This document shows positions 16,214 to 23,798 of a stretch of 34,509 nt of DNA, one piece after another. A model generated the notes under the pieces. The model saw only the letters and a list, made by a program, of their open reading frames with translations. It was not told where the DNA came from and did no database searches. Origin of the DNA: Thermoplasmata archaeon (GTDB lineage: Archaea; Thermoplasmatota; Thermoplasmata; Sysuiplasmatales; Sysuiplasmataceae); the NCBI GenBank assembly GCA_021817225.1, contig JAKAVR010000018.1, positions 1 through 34,509 on the forward strand, given 5' to 3'. How positions within the stretch are numbered: position 1 is the stretch's first letter; each line of letters starts with the position of its first letter. A program made the position numbers and the translations under genes.

Positions 16214-17007
16214 CCCGTGAGCTTGCTGTGGACCCTCCGGTAGAAATCGAAGTCGAACCTGACGAACCGGGCCCTGCTCGACGCAGATGAAAACTCCAGC
16301 CTCTCATTCCCCGCCAGGCCGATTTCAACCTGTCCGTCAATGACAAGCATGCACTGTCTCTCGCCCTCAATCCTGAGCCTTATATCGGAGTCTGCCCCGC
16401 AGACTATTGGCCTGGACGAAATGCCGTACGGGGCGAGGGGTGATATGAGAATGACGGATGCGGACGGATCCACGATGGGTCCGCCGGCCGACAGGGAGTA
16501 TGACGTGGAACCGGTTGGTGTCGACACTATTATGCCGTCCGACCTCACGAGGCCGACCCTGTTCCTGCCGACGGATATCTCAAAATGCCTTACCTTCCCT
16601 ATGGAGGAGCTGTGCACGACAGCTTCGTTCACAGCATCCTGTACAGCCCTGCCGTCAATCTTTGTTGAAACCTTGAGCTTCTCCTCTATCCTGAACTTCC
16701 CGTTCCTCAGCCTGCTGAACACATCAGGAAGCGTGTCCTTCCTCGATTCAGTCAGGAAGCCTACATTGCCGGAGTTTATCCCAAGGAGCGGCATGCCGGT
16801 GCTCATGAACGTCTTCAGCATTGTGCCGTCTCCGCCAATCACAATAAGGACGTCTGCATCCAGCTCAGACAGGCTGACACCCTTCCTCCCGAACCTTTTC
16901 GCCGTCTCCTCCTCCATCACATCGCCCCGGCGAAGCAGCTTGACGCATGATTTTGCAATCCTGAGCGAGCCCGGAAGTTCCATGTTCGCATAGAGGCCGA
17001 TTCTCAA
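16210..17007 (-). CDS. nadK: NAD kinase
   Basis: Phosphorylates NAD (or NADH) to NADP. The 265 residues carry GGDGT (58-62), LLGINSGNVGFLTE (74-87), the conserved NEAVVHSSSIGK and the catalytic-core DGIIVSTPTGSTSYSLSAGGPIVDP. A C-terminal beta domain ends in ERLEFSSASSRARFVRFD. The start overlaps the stop of the FBPase/IMPase-type gene (ATGA, 17004-17007) and the end overlaps the JAMM start, so the gene sits in the middle of a tightly coupled operon. In Methanocaldococcus jannaschii an NAD kinase and an IMPase-like NADP phosphatase are fused in one protein, which makes this neighbourhood functionally meaningful. Confidence 0.95.
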   Translation of the reverse strand: MRIGLYANMELPGSLRIAKSCVKLLRRGDVMEEETAKRFGRKGVSLSELDADVLIVIGGDGTMLKTFMSTGMPLLGINSGNVGFLTESRKDTLPDVFSRLRNGKFRIEEKLKVSTKIDGRAVQDAVNEAVVHSSSIGKVRHFEISVGRNRVGLVRSDGIIVSTPTGSTSYSLSAGGPIVDPSASVILISPLAPYGISSRPIVCGADSDIRLRIEGERQCMLVIDGQVEIGLAGNERLEFSSASSRARFVRFDFDFYRRVHSKLTG

Positions 17008-17777
17008 AGGGAGAGCCTCCGCATGGACCGGTCGCCAACGGCGATCACGCTTTTCCTGTCAGCCATGTCGAAGCGCATGTCCATGATATTCCCTGTCATG
17101 TCGAAAACCTCCCCGCCCGCCTCACGGAGTATGAGCGAGGAGGCAGCTATGTCAACTATCCTGAGGGCGTGTTCGCTGTCCACACTTCTCATGTAGAAAA
17201 CGTCCGCACTTCCCGAAGCGATCAGGCACATTTCCAGCGCTGCAGATCCGAACGACCTGACAATCGAACTTTTACGCATTATGTCGTATGCATTTGCAGA
17301 TGCGTTAGTTCCCACATAGACGAGGAAGACCGATTTCTTTTCATCAAACAGGCGGGTGTGGATGGGCCCCTCGTTGCATGTTGCCCCCTTTCCCTTCTCA
17401 CCGTAGTAGACATCCCCCGTTACTATATTCATTACAAGTCCGTATTTTATGCCTGACAGATTCCTTGATCCGACTGCGAGGGAAACGGAAAAGAAGGGGA
17501 GGTTGTTGATGGCATTCCTGCTTCCGTCAATCGGGTCTATGACGAGCGTTTCGGCCGCACCCTTATCCACGTAGGCCGATTCCTCGCTCAGTATGTTGAG
17601 CCTGAGAGCCAGGCGTTCGACAGCATCCATCGCAGCCTTTTCGGCCACAGCGTCCACCCCATAGCTCGGGGCACCGTCTACGCCCCGGCCCACAATTTCA
17701 GATGCGCTCGCCTTTCCCAGAACAGGCAGCACAGCATTCCTCACAGCCGAGGCAATTTCCGTTAATTCAGACTTCAC
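17004..17777 (-). CDS. Inositol monophosphatase / fructose-1,6-bisphosphatase family phosphatase (possible NADP phosphatase)
   Basis: 257 residues of the Mg-dependent, lithium-sensitive phosphatase fold. Metal-binding motifs: SEES (64-67), VIDPIDGSRNA (79-89) and RIVDIAA with Asp209. The last replaces the usual WDxAA, but the Asp ligand is kept. Archaeal members act as inositol-1-phosphatase, fructose-1,6-bisphosphatase or NADP phosphatase. The direct ATGA overlap with NAD kinase favours a role in NADP/NAD balance (inference). The start is GTG at 17777; a TATA-like GCTTTAAGC (17797-17805) lies about 24 bases upstream, so this is probably the leaderless first gene of the FBPase/IMPase-nadK-JAMM operon. 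Confidence 0.88.
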   Translation of the reverse strand: MKSELTEIASAVRNAVLPVLGKASASEIVGRGVDGAPSYGVDAVAEKAAMDAVERLALRLNILSEESAYVDKGAAETLVIDPIDGSRNAINNLPFFSVSLAVGSRNLSGIKYGLVMNIVTGDVYYGEKGKGATCNEGPIHTRLFDEKKSVFLVYVGTNASANAYDIMRKSSIVRSFGSAALEMCLIASGSADVFYMRSVDSEHALRIVDIAASSLILREAGGEVFDMTGNIMDMRFDMADRKSVIAVGDRSMRRLSL

Positions 17778-17850
17778 ACCATTGGAATAACATAGGTGCT
17801 TAAAGCATTCTCCTTCCCGCCGGCCCGGAAAATCGTGGCGAAGGACCTTT

Positions 17851-18333
17851 TCACTTCAGGTTCAATCTCATCTCTGTCGTGTCCCCAAAGCCGAACTTCT
17901 CATAGAGGGGCCGCCCGAATTCCGAGGAATGGAGTGTCATGCGCTCAACGCCCCTTTCCCTGAGGTATGCAATGGCAGCCTGAAGTATGGCCGATGCCAC
18001 ACCCTGTCTCCTGAAATGCTGTTCGGTGTACATCGCCATCAGGTACCCTTCCTCAAACCTGTTCAGGCCGAGCTTCGGCTCAACATCCCGGATCCAGACG
18101 CAGCCGCTTCCTGCGACAGTCCCTTCTGACTTTGCTATGAAAGGCGTTACGCATCCCTTCTCGATTCCAGCGCTCAGCCACTCCCTGTATGGAGGGATGC
18201 GGGCCATTATCTCGTCTGCACTCCTGGCGCTTACTTCACTCCAGAGCTTCAACCTGTGCTGCATGAGAACATCGATATCGTTGACGGTTCCTCTTGTCAC
18301 GCAGACGGCGAAGCTTTCCATCATGCTGTTCAC
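17851..18333 (-). CDS. GNAT-family N-acetyltransferase
   Basis: 160 residues in one GNAT domain. The acetyl-CoA pyrophosphate loop is RRQGVASAIL (motif A), preceded by the beta strand EEGYLMAMYTEQHF and followed by the helix AIAYLRERGVERMTL and the terminal GRPLYEKFGFGDTTEM (motif B). The N-terminal LMQHRLKLWSEVSAR is a common first helix in this family. The substrate is unknown. The start is GTG 18333 or, equally, ATG 18324; a TATA-like CATTTAACATG (18354-18364) suggests initiation near 18333. The 12-base palindrome ACAACCGGTTGT overlaps the GTG. It lies 73 bases upstream of the phosphatase/nadK operon on the same strand and is probably transcribed alone. Confidence 0.85.
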   Translation of the reverse strand: MNSMMESFAVCVTRGTVNDIDVLMQHRLKLWSEVSARSADEIMARIPPYREWLSAGIEKGCVTPFIAKSEGTVAGSGCVWIRDVEPKLGLNRFEEGYLMAMYTEQHFRRQGVASAILQAAIAYLRERGVERMTLHSSEFGRPLYEKFGFGDTTEMRLNLK

Positions 18334-18343
18334 AACCGGTTGT
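18332..18343. promoter_or_regulatory. 12-bp perfect palindrome at the GNAT start site
   Basis: ACAACCGGTTGT spans the expected transcription start and GTG start of the GNAT gene, in the intergenic space shared with the divergent fibrillarin gene. The position suits an operator; no binding protein can be named. Confidence 0.3.
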
Positions 18344-18434
18344 CAGACGTTGAGCATGTTAAATGATTGTGTCGCCGGGGAAACTCGCAGCCCCCCGGTA
18401 AGTTAAATTACGGACAATTGCTGTAGCATCCATA

Positions 18435-19121
18435 ATGCCTCCAGGACACACTGCGGGTGAAAATCAACCAATCCTGCCGCAGAACACTATTTTTCATGAC
18501 GGGAAGCTGTATACACTGAACAGCGCCCCCGGATGGCGTCTTAGGGGACAGCCTGTCATGGAAGTGGAGGGAAGGGAGTACAGAAGCTGGAGCCCGTTTA
18601 CAAGCAAGCTGGCCGCATTCACAATGCTGGGAGGAAGCATGCTCCCGTTCCACGGTTCACGGAAAGTCCTGTATCTTGGCGCCTCATTCGGAACAACAGT
18701 GAGCCACGTCGCCGATATCCTTCCCGATGCCACAATCTATGCCGTCGAGATGGCCAGGGAACCCTATGTCGGATTGCAGGAAGTAGCGGCCACGCACCAG
18801 GGCATAATACCCATCATGGATGATGCGTTTCACCCCGAACGCTATTCAGCAGTCGTCGAAGGGCCCGATATTGTCATCGAGGACATAGCGCAGAAGAACA
18901 TGCTCGACATACTTGTCCGCAATATCGAGTCCTTCAGGTCGATCCGTGCCTTCTTCCTTGTTGTGAAATCAAGAAGCATAGACTCCTCCGCCAGCCCCGA
19001 ACGCATATTCGAGGAGGAGAAAATGAGGCTGGAGTCCCGTCTGAAGTGCAATGTTTCGATGAAGGACATCTCGAGATATGAAAGGGACCATGCCGTCCTG
19101 TCCGGCATTGTCCCGGGGTGA
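18435..19121 (+). CDS. flpA: Fibrillarin-like rRNA/tRNA 2'-O-methyltransferase
   Basis: Catalytic subunit of the archaeal C/D-box RNP that methylates ribose 2'-OH in rRNA and tRNA, guided by small RNAs, with Nop5 and L7Ae. 228 residues, the usual length. Visible: the entry motif YRSWSPFTSKLAAFTMLGG with Lys58, the SAM site KVLYLGASFGTTVSHVADI (77-95), AVEMAREP, PIMDDAFHPERY, DIVIEDIAQKN, FLVVKSRSID with Lys178, and ERDHAVL with the catalytic His. So the K-D-K-H tetrad seems complete. A TATA-like AGTTAAATTA lies 25-30 bases before the ATG. Nop5, often adjacent in archaea, is not here. Confidence 0.95.
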   Translation: MPPGHTAGENQPILPQNTIFHDGKLYTLNSAPGWRLRGQPVMEVEGREYRSWSPFTSKLAAFTMLGGSMLPFHGSRKVLYLGASFGTTVSHVADILPDATIYAVEMAREPYVGLQEVAATHQGIIPIMDDAFHPERYSAVVEGPDIVIEDIAQKNMLDILVRNIESFRSIRAFFLVVKSRSIDSSASPERIFEEEKMRLESRLKCNVSMKDISRYERDHAVLSGIVPG

Positions 19122-19155
19122 AGTCACATGCACGGGCCCGACCGCCCCTTCAAAG

Positions 19156-19166
19156 TTTTTTATATG
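19156..19166 (+). promoter_or_regulatory. TATA box and hairpin leader of the coiled-coil gene
   Basis: TTTTTTATATG (19156-19166 region) is a strong TATA box about 62 bases before the chosen ATG (19223). That leaves a short leader containing the hairpin CCGCGG-GCATAG-CCGCGG (19189-19206). Confidence 0.45.
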
Positions 19167-19222
19167 CGGCTCCGGTTATGTGTAACATCCGCGGGCATAG
19201 CCGCGGGGAGCTACCGACTGCA

Positions 19223-19444
19223 ATGCTAGGCGGGAACCAGGGCGGCATAGAAAGGAAGATCAAGAGGCTGAATGCAATCAGGGCCGAATATGAAGATGAC
19301 CTGCAGGACCTGAAGAAGCGGCTGAAGAATGATTCCATCACAAAGGAAAAGTACGAACGACTCTCCGCACTGACAGAGTCCAAGGTGGACAAGATCCTGT
19401 CGCAGGTCAAGAAGCTCAGGGAGCGGAGAGAGAAGTTCGATTAG
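19223..19444 (+). CDS. Small coiled-coil protein, function unknown
   Basis: 73 highly charged residues, with heptad-like spacing of Leu/Ile from IERKIKRLNAIRAEYEDDL to the end (KVDKILSQVKKLRERREKFD). It also has the short-helix pattern DDLQDLKKRLKNDSITKEKYERL, which resembles the SHOCT-type oligomerisation motif (LxxLxxdGiITxeEFexkK). The protein is probably all helical and oligomeric. The ATG at 19223 is preferred over in-frame upstream starts because the upstream residues are unlike the rest and the TATA box lies at 19156-19166; GGGGAG (19204-19209) could help ribosome binding. No function can be assigned. It lies downstream of flpA, but with its own promoter. Confidence 0.7.
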   Translation: MLGGNQGGIERKIKRLNAIRAEYEDDLQDLKKRLKNDSITKEKYERLSALTESKVDKILSQVKKLRERREKFD

Positions 19445-19523
19445 GCGCGCATTGGCTGTTTTCATGCACTCGCTGCGCTCCCCTGGGGCAAGTGTTTAAT
19501 TCAGTGGGCCGGAATCCGATATC

Positions 19524-20384
19524 ATGGCAGTGGAGAGCAGTGCAATCGGGGGCAGCGGGGTCGTGACCGGGCGCCTTGCCTCAAAGCTCGATTTGCTCCG
19601 GGACTCGGTAAGGCGCAGGGGAAGTATTGTCATCGGGCTGTCTGCAGGCGTCGACAGCACCCTGCTTGCAAAAGTCTCATTCATGGAACTTGGAAGCTCC
19701 GCCGTCGCTGTCACCGCTGTTTCTCCGTCCCTTTCATCGCATGACAGGGAGCTTGCTTCCGAAAACGCAAGGGAGATAGGCATCCGCCATGTTCTGATTG
19801 AGACAAACGAGATGGAAAAACAGAGCTACACGGCCAACGACTCGACGCGCTGCTTCCACTGCAAGACGGAGCTGTCTGCGGGACTCTGGTCCTTCGCACG
19901 AAGGGAAAACTTCTCGTCCGTAGCCCTTGGTGTGAATGCATCCGATGCAGCAGACTTCAGGCCCGGCATCAGGGCTGCCCAGGAAAGCGGAATGTGCTTT
20001 CCGCTGAAGGAATGCGACGTGACAAAGGACGAGGTGAGGGAACTTGCCAGGCAGCTCGGCCTCAGCGCCCATGACAGGCCGTCCAATTCATGCCTTTCAT
20101 CCCGTGTCCAGTATGGCCAGAAGATAGACGAGCGCACCCTCCGCATGGTTGAGGAGGCTGAAGACGTCCTGCGCAGGCTTGGGGTACGGAACTTTCGCGT
20201 CAGAGTCCACGGGAATGTTGCGAGAATAGAGGTGGATGCCTCATCCCTTCCATCCATTGTCGAGGAAGGCGCAAGGAAAGAAATCGTGGAGAGGTTCAGG
20301 GCAATAGGTTTTCTCTATGTTGCACTGGACCTTGAGGGTTTCAGGTCTGGAAGCATGAACCTGCCGATCAGGAGCATCCAGTAG
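19524..20384 (+). CDS. larE: LarE-type ATP-dependent sacrificial sulfur transferase
   Basis: A PP-loop ATP pyrophosphatase of the LarE family, which activates a pyridinium carboxylate by adenylylation and inserts sulfur to build the nickel-pincer cofactor. 286 residues. PP-loop: VIGLSAGVDSTLLAK (37-50; the usual SGGVDS is SAGVDS). Then RCFHCKTEL (109-117), NASDAADFRPGIRAA, and the sulfur-donor region DRPSNSCLSSRVQYG with Cys190, equivalent to the sacrificed Cys176 of Lactiplantibacillus LarE. The extra cysteines of Fe-S type LarE are not seen near the C-terminus (RVRVHGNVARIEV), so it looks like the sacrificial type. A TATA-like GTTTAAT lies about 27 bases upstream. LarA, LarB and LarC are absent from the window. 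Confidence 0.88.
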   Translation: MAVESSAIGGSGVVTGRLASKLDLLRDSVRRRGSIVIGLSAGVDSTLLAKVSFMELGSSAVAVTAVSPSLSSHDRELASENAREIGIRHVLIETNEMEKQSYTANDSTRCFHCKTELSAGLWSFARRENFSSVALGVNASDAADFRPGIRAAQESGMCFPLKECDVTKDEVRELARQLGLSAHDRPSNSCLSSRVQYGQKIDERTLRMVEEAEDVLRRLGVRNFRVRVHGNVARIEVDASSLPSIVEEGARKEIVERFRAIGFLYVALDLEGFRSGSMNLPIRSIQ

Positions 20385-23300
20385 TGCTGCCGCAGTTCAG
20401 GCACTTGTAGCAGCTGCCGTTTCTGACAGTCACATGGCCGCAGACAGAGCAGAATGGCGCATCCTGATCGAACATCAGGCTCCTGTCCATCAGGTCCGCG
20501 GCGGGAGCGTGGCGTTCAGCAGCGAACTCGTCCAGGGATCTTGTTGCAGGGTGTATGAATGAGGGCCTGCCCTGCTCCTCGTGCTTGTTCTCATCCACCG
20601 ACTTCTTCACCTGGACAAAGTCAGTGCGCCCGAGGTACTCCATTCCGAGAACCCTGAATATGAAGTCCAGGACGGATGTGCAGCTCCTTATGTTCGGGTG
20701 GTCTGTTATTCCCTGTGGTTCGAACCTCGTGAAGGTGAACGAATTAACGTACTTCTCAAGCGGCACGCCATACTGGAGGCCTATGGAGACTGCGATTGCA
20801 AAGCCGTTCAGTATGCTCCTGTACGATGAACCCTCCTTGTACATGTCTATGAATATCTCGCCGAGCTTGCCGCCTTCATACTCCCCCGTCCTCAGGAAGA
20901 GCTTGTGCCCGGATATCGTTGACTCAAGAGTGAATCCGCCGCGCATCTTTGGAAGTTCCTGCCTTACACTGCGCGGAAGCTCCCCCGCCCCCCGTGCAGC
21001 AACAGTGCCGGAGCTCAGCGGCTGGGAGGCCTTCGAGCCGTCCCTGTAGATTGCTATTGCCTTCAGGCCCATCTTCCAGGCGTCGACGTAAACATCCTGC
21101 ACATTCTCCCATGTGACGTGGGAGGGCAGGTTGACTGTTTTGGATATCGCTCCGGACATGAACGGCTGCACTGCGGCCATCATCTTCACGTGTCCCATTG
21201 GAGCTATGTAGCGTGTGCCCCTGCCGCTTTTGTTTGCGCAGTCGAATATGGGCAGATGCTCGCTCTTGACATCAGGCACAAGCTCCATTGCCTGTACCCC
21301 GTTGACATAATCCCTTGCGGCGTCTATCTGCTCCCTGTCAAATCCAATATCCACGAGCTCCACCTCCGAGAGATGGGGTGTGAGGTCGTCAAGCGAGTGC
21401 GTCCTCTGCACGTATTCCACAGCTTCCCCTATCTGTTCGTCTGTAAGGCCCCTTGCAGCAAGACCCTCGGCATTGACGAATGGACAGCCCTCCAGCGTTC
21501 CACGGCCGACAAGCGTCTTCACGATCCTGTCCACCTTGTCGCCGGGGTAGCCGAGGCGCCTGAGCGCAACTTCCACCGACTTGTTTACTATCTTGAAATA
21601 CCCGCCGCCTGCAAGTTTCTTCCACTTGACGATTGCAAAGTCTGGTTCAATGCCCGTTGTATCGCAGTCCATCAGCAGGCCTATGGTCCCGGTTGGCGCC
21701 ACATTCGAGGCCTGTGCGTTCCTGTAACCGTACTTTTCACCGAGCTTGATGCACTCGTTCCAGTCGTCCATGGCGGCCTTCAGGATGCCTTCTTCGACAT
21801 GCCTGCTGTCGACTCTGTAGAGAGCATCCCTGTGCATCCTCATCACGTTGAGCATCGGTTCCCTGTTGAGTGCGAAGGATGCGAATGGCCCGAGTATTGA
21901 GGCAACTTCAGCGGATGTCCTGTAGCAGTGCCCTGTTATTATTGCAGAAACAGCGGATGCGAATGCCCTTGCCTCCTCGCTGTCATACGCATAACCAAGA
22001 AGCATCGCGGTCGTCCCCATGTTCGCGAAGCCGAGGCCGAGCGTCCTGTATATGTGACTGTTGTACGCTATTTTCTGCGTCGGGTATGATGCAAGATCCA
22101 CTATGATGTCCATCGCAGTGGTGAACACCCTTATCGTGTGCCTGAACCCCTCGATGTCAAACTTTCCGCTTTCATCCACAAACCTTGCGAGGTTGAGGGA
22201 TGCAAGGTTGCATGCCGTGTCATCCAGGAACATGTATTCCGAGCAGGGGTTGGAAGCGTTGATTCTCCCGGAATTGGAGCATGTGTGCCATTGGTTGATG
22301 GTCGTGTCAAATTGCATACCCGGATCCGCAGAGGCCCAGGCAGCCCTGCTTATCGTCTCCATCAGCTCCCTTGCCCTGAAAGTCCGGGACACCTCGCCGG
22401 TTGTCCTGTGCACTGTGTTCCACGTGCCGTCCTTCAGGAATGCATTCATGAAATCATCTGTGACACGGACGGAATTGTTTGAATTCTGGCCCGAGACAGT
22501 GAGATATGCCTCGCCGTTGAAATCGGATGGGTATCCCTCCTTTATGAGGGCCCTGACCTTATCCTCCTCCTTCACCTTCCAGTTTATGAACTGCGTGATT
22601 TCGGGGTGGTCTATGTCCAGTATTACCATCTTGGCCGCCCTTCTCGTTGTTCCGCCGGACTTGGTTGCACCTGCACCGGCATCTAGCACCTTCAGGAAGG
22701 ACATGAGGCCCGAAGAGGTGCCGCCACCGGAAAGCTTCTCGTCCGATGCCCTGATCCTTGAGAAATTGGTTCCGGTGCCAGAACCGTACTTGAAAAGGCG
22801 AGCCTCATTCTTGACCAGCTCGAAGATAGACATCAGGTCATCGTCGACAGACTGAATGAAGCATGCCGAACACTGTGGCCTGCTGTATGAATCCTGCTGG
22901 TTGACAGCCTCCCCCTTGCTGAAGTCCCATGCCCAGTTTCCACCGCTGCCTGTGATGCCATACTGGTGGTAAAGCCCGACGTTAAACCAGACTGGCGAGT
23001 TGAATGCAGCAAACTGATGGACAAGCATGTAACTGAGTTCAGATTCAAAGTTCATGGCATCCTGCCCGGAGAAATAACCGTACGACTCTCCAGCCGTACG
23101 TATTGTGTGTGCCACCCGGTAGACAAGCTGCCTGACGCTTCTTTCCGAACCGCCTTCGGGGACACCTGCCTTCCTGAAATATTTGGAGACAGCAATGTCA
23201 ACCGCAAGCTGGCTCCAGTCTTCCGGCGCCTCGATGTTTTCCATGCTGAAAACAACACTGCCGTCCGGCTCCGTGATCTTGGAATTGCGCACTGCCCACC

Positions 23301-23478
23301 TGACGGTTGAAAAAGCATCCTCCCCTGGCGCCGTAAAGCGCCTGTCGAATTTCATAAGCTTCGCTGCCTTCTTCTCATCCTTTGCAGGGTCCATCATGTC
23401 CACATCACTTCTTCCGGCCCCTTCCTCGGCATACCTGCGACTACTGGGTTCACCACCCATCACTCTCTCAGTTTCCAT
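20368..23478 (-). CDS. nrdJ: Adenosylcobalamin-dependent ribonucleoside-diphosphate reductase (class II)
   Basis: Makes deoxyribonucleotides for DNA synthesis using vitamin B12. 1036 residues. The N-terminal ten-stranded barrel entry has the redox Cys in YSRPQCSACFIQSVDDD (about 195-210). The radical-site finger is SNPCSEYMFLDDTACNLASL (catalytic Cys about 413), and APTGTIGLLMDCDTTGIEPD follows the conserved PTGT. An insertion typical of archaeal/bacterial NrdJ precedes VKMMAAVQPFMSGAISKTVN. A TSCPD domain (about 860-960) and a zinc-binding tail, CSVCGHVTVRNGSCYKCLNC, complete it; the tail probably re-reduces the active site. The ATG at 23478 has GGAGG 11 bases upstream. The 3' end overlaps larE by 17 bases (convergent). 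A B12 supply is therefore needed; no B12 gene is in view. Confidence 0.95.
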   Translation of the reverse strand: METERVMGGEPSSRRYAEEGAGRSDVDMMDPAKDEKKAAKLMKFDRRFTAPGEDAFSTVRWAVRNSKITEPDGSVVFSMENIEAPEDWSQLAVDIAVSKYFRKAGVPEGGSERSVRQLVYRVAHTIRTAGESYGYFSGQDAMNFESELSYMLVHQFAAFNSPVWFNVGLYHQYGITGSGGNWAWDFSKGEAVNQQDSYSRPQCSACFIQSVDDDLMSIFELVKNEARLFKYGSGTGTNFSRIRASDEKLSGGGTSSGLMSFLKVLDAGAGATKSGGTTRRAAKMVILDIDHPEITQFINWKVKEEDKVRALIKEGYPSDFNGEAYLTVSGQNSNNSVRVTDDFMNAFLKDGTWNTVHRTTGEVSRTFRARELMETISRAAWASADPGMQFDTTINQWHTCSNSGRINASNPCSEYMFLDDTACNLASLNLARFVDESGKFDIEGFRHTIRVFTTAMDIIVDLASYPTQKIAYNSHIYRTLGLGFANMGTTAMLLGYAYDSEEARAFASAVSAIITGHCYRTSAEVASILGPFASFALNREPMLNVMRMHRDALYRVDSRHVEEGILKAAMDDWNECIKLGEKYGYRNAQASNVAPTGTIGLLMDCDTTGIEPDFAIVKWKKLAGGGYFKIVNKSVEVALRRLGYPGDKVDRIVKTLVGRGTLEGCPFVNAEGLAARGLTDEQIGEAVEYVQRTHSLDDLTPHLSEVELVDIGFDREQIDAARDYVNGVQAMELVPDVKSEHLPIFDCANKSGRGTRYIAPMGHVKMMAAVQPFMSGAISKTVNLPSHVTWENVQDVYVDAWKMGLKAIAIYRDGSKASQPLSSGTVAARGAGELPRSVRQELPKMRGGFTLESTISGHKLFLRTGEYEGGKLGEIFIDMYKEGSSYRSILNGFAIAVSIGLQYGVPLEKYVNSFTFTRFEPQGITDHPNIRSCTSVLDFIFRVLGMEYLGRTDFVQVKKSVDENKHEEQGRPSFIHPATRSLDEFAAERHAPAADLMDRSLMFDQDAPFCSVCGHVTVRNGSCYKCLNCGSTTGCS

Positions 23479-23798
23479 GACTAGTGCAACCTCCCATCAT
23501 TAATTTTTTCCCCGCTTTCCCGGAGAATGGTAATATGTTTATCCAGCGCAACAGCGAACGTAATCCGATCCCAACAAATACACAAAGGAATAACCCGATT
23601 AAGGTATCCCCCAGCACCCCATACGTGCCCGGTGAAGGTCGCGTTATGTTGAGATTGATATATATTGGTATTTGAACTCGGTTTGTGGGAAGAGCCTAAT
23701 CATGTTGATATTCGGATAGCTTATCATAATAGTATTCATTATTGTATTCAGATTATGATTCAGATTGCTATCCAGTGCAGGACCGCCAATGTTCAGCC
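23479..23798. other. 320-base intergenic region between nrdJ and the SAM hydrolase gene
   Basis: No gene is seen. It holds a nested hairpin (23714-23773) and a strong TATA-like sequence on the minus strand (reads CCAATATATATC, 23657-23668) about 180 bases from the nrdJ ATG. A second, weaker one (TAAACATATT, about 23532-23541) lies nearer. Use of the distal box would give nrdJ a leader of about 150 nt. Confidence 0.5.
23714..23773. repeat. Nested AT-rich inverted repeat
   Basis: The outer arms GGATAGC (23714-23720) and GCTATCC (23767-23773) are perfect complements. Inside them ATCATAAT (23723-23730) and ATTATGAT (23752-23759) also match perfectly. Together they form a long imperfect hairpin starting 25 bases past the stop of the minus-strand SAM hydrolase gene. 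It could be a terminator, an RNA element or a small mobile-element remnant. Confidence 0.55.

Noticed and set aside
21118-21900. 260-codon open frame on the plus strand opposite nrdJ
   Set aside because: It lies wholly within the well-supported nrdJ gene on the other strand; the translation shows no family motif and is a codon-bias shadow. The same holds for the long frame at 22061-22855.
23479-23640. Cobalamin riboswitch before nrdJ
   Set aside because: I could not find the conserved B12-box core or the expected arrangement of helices; such riboswitches are rare in archaea.
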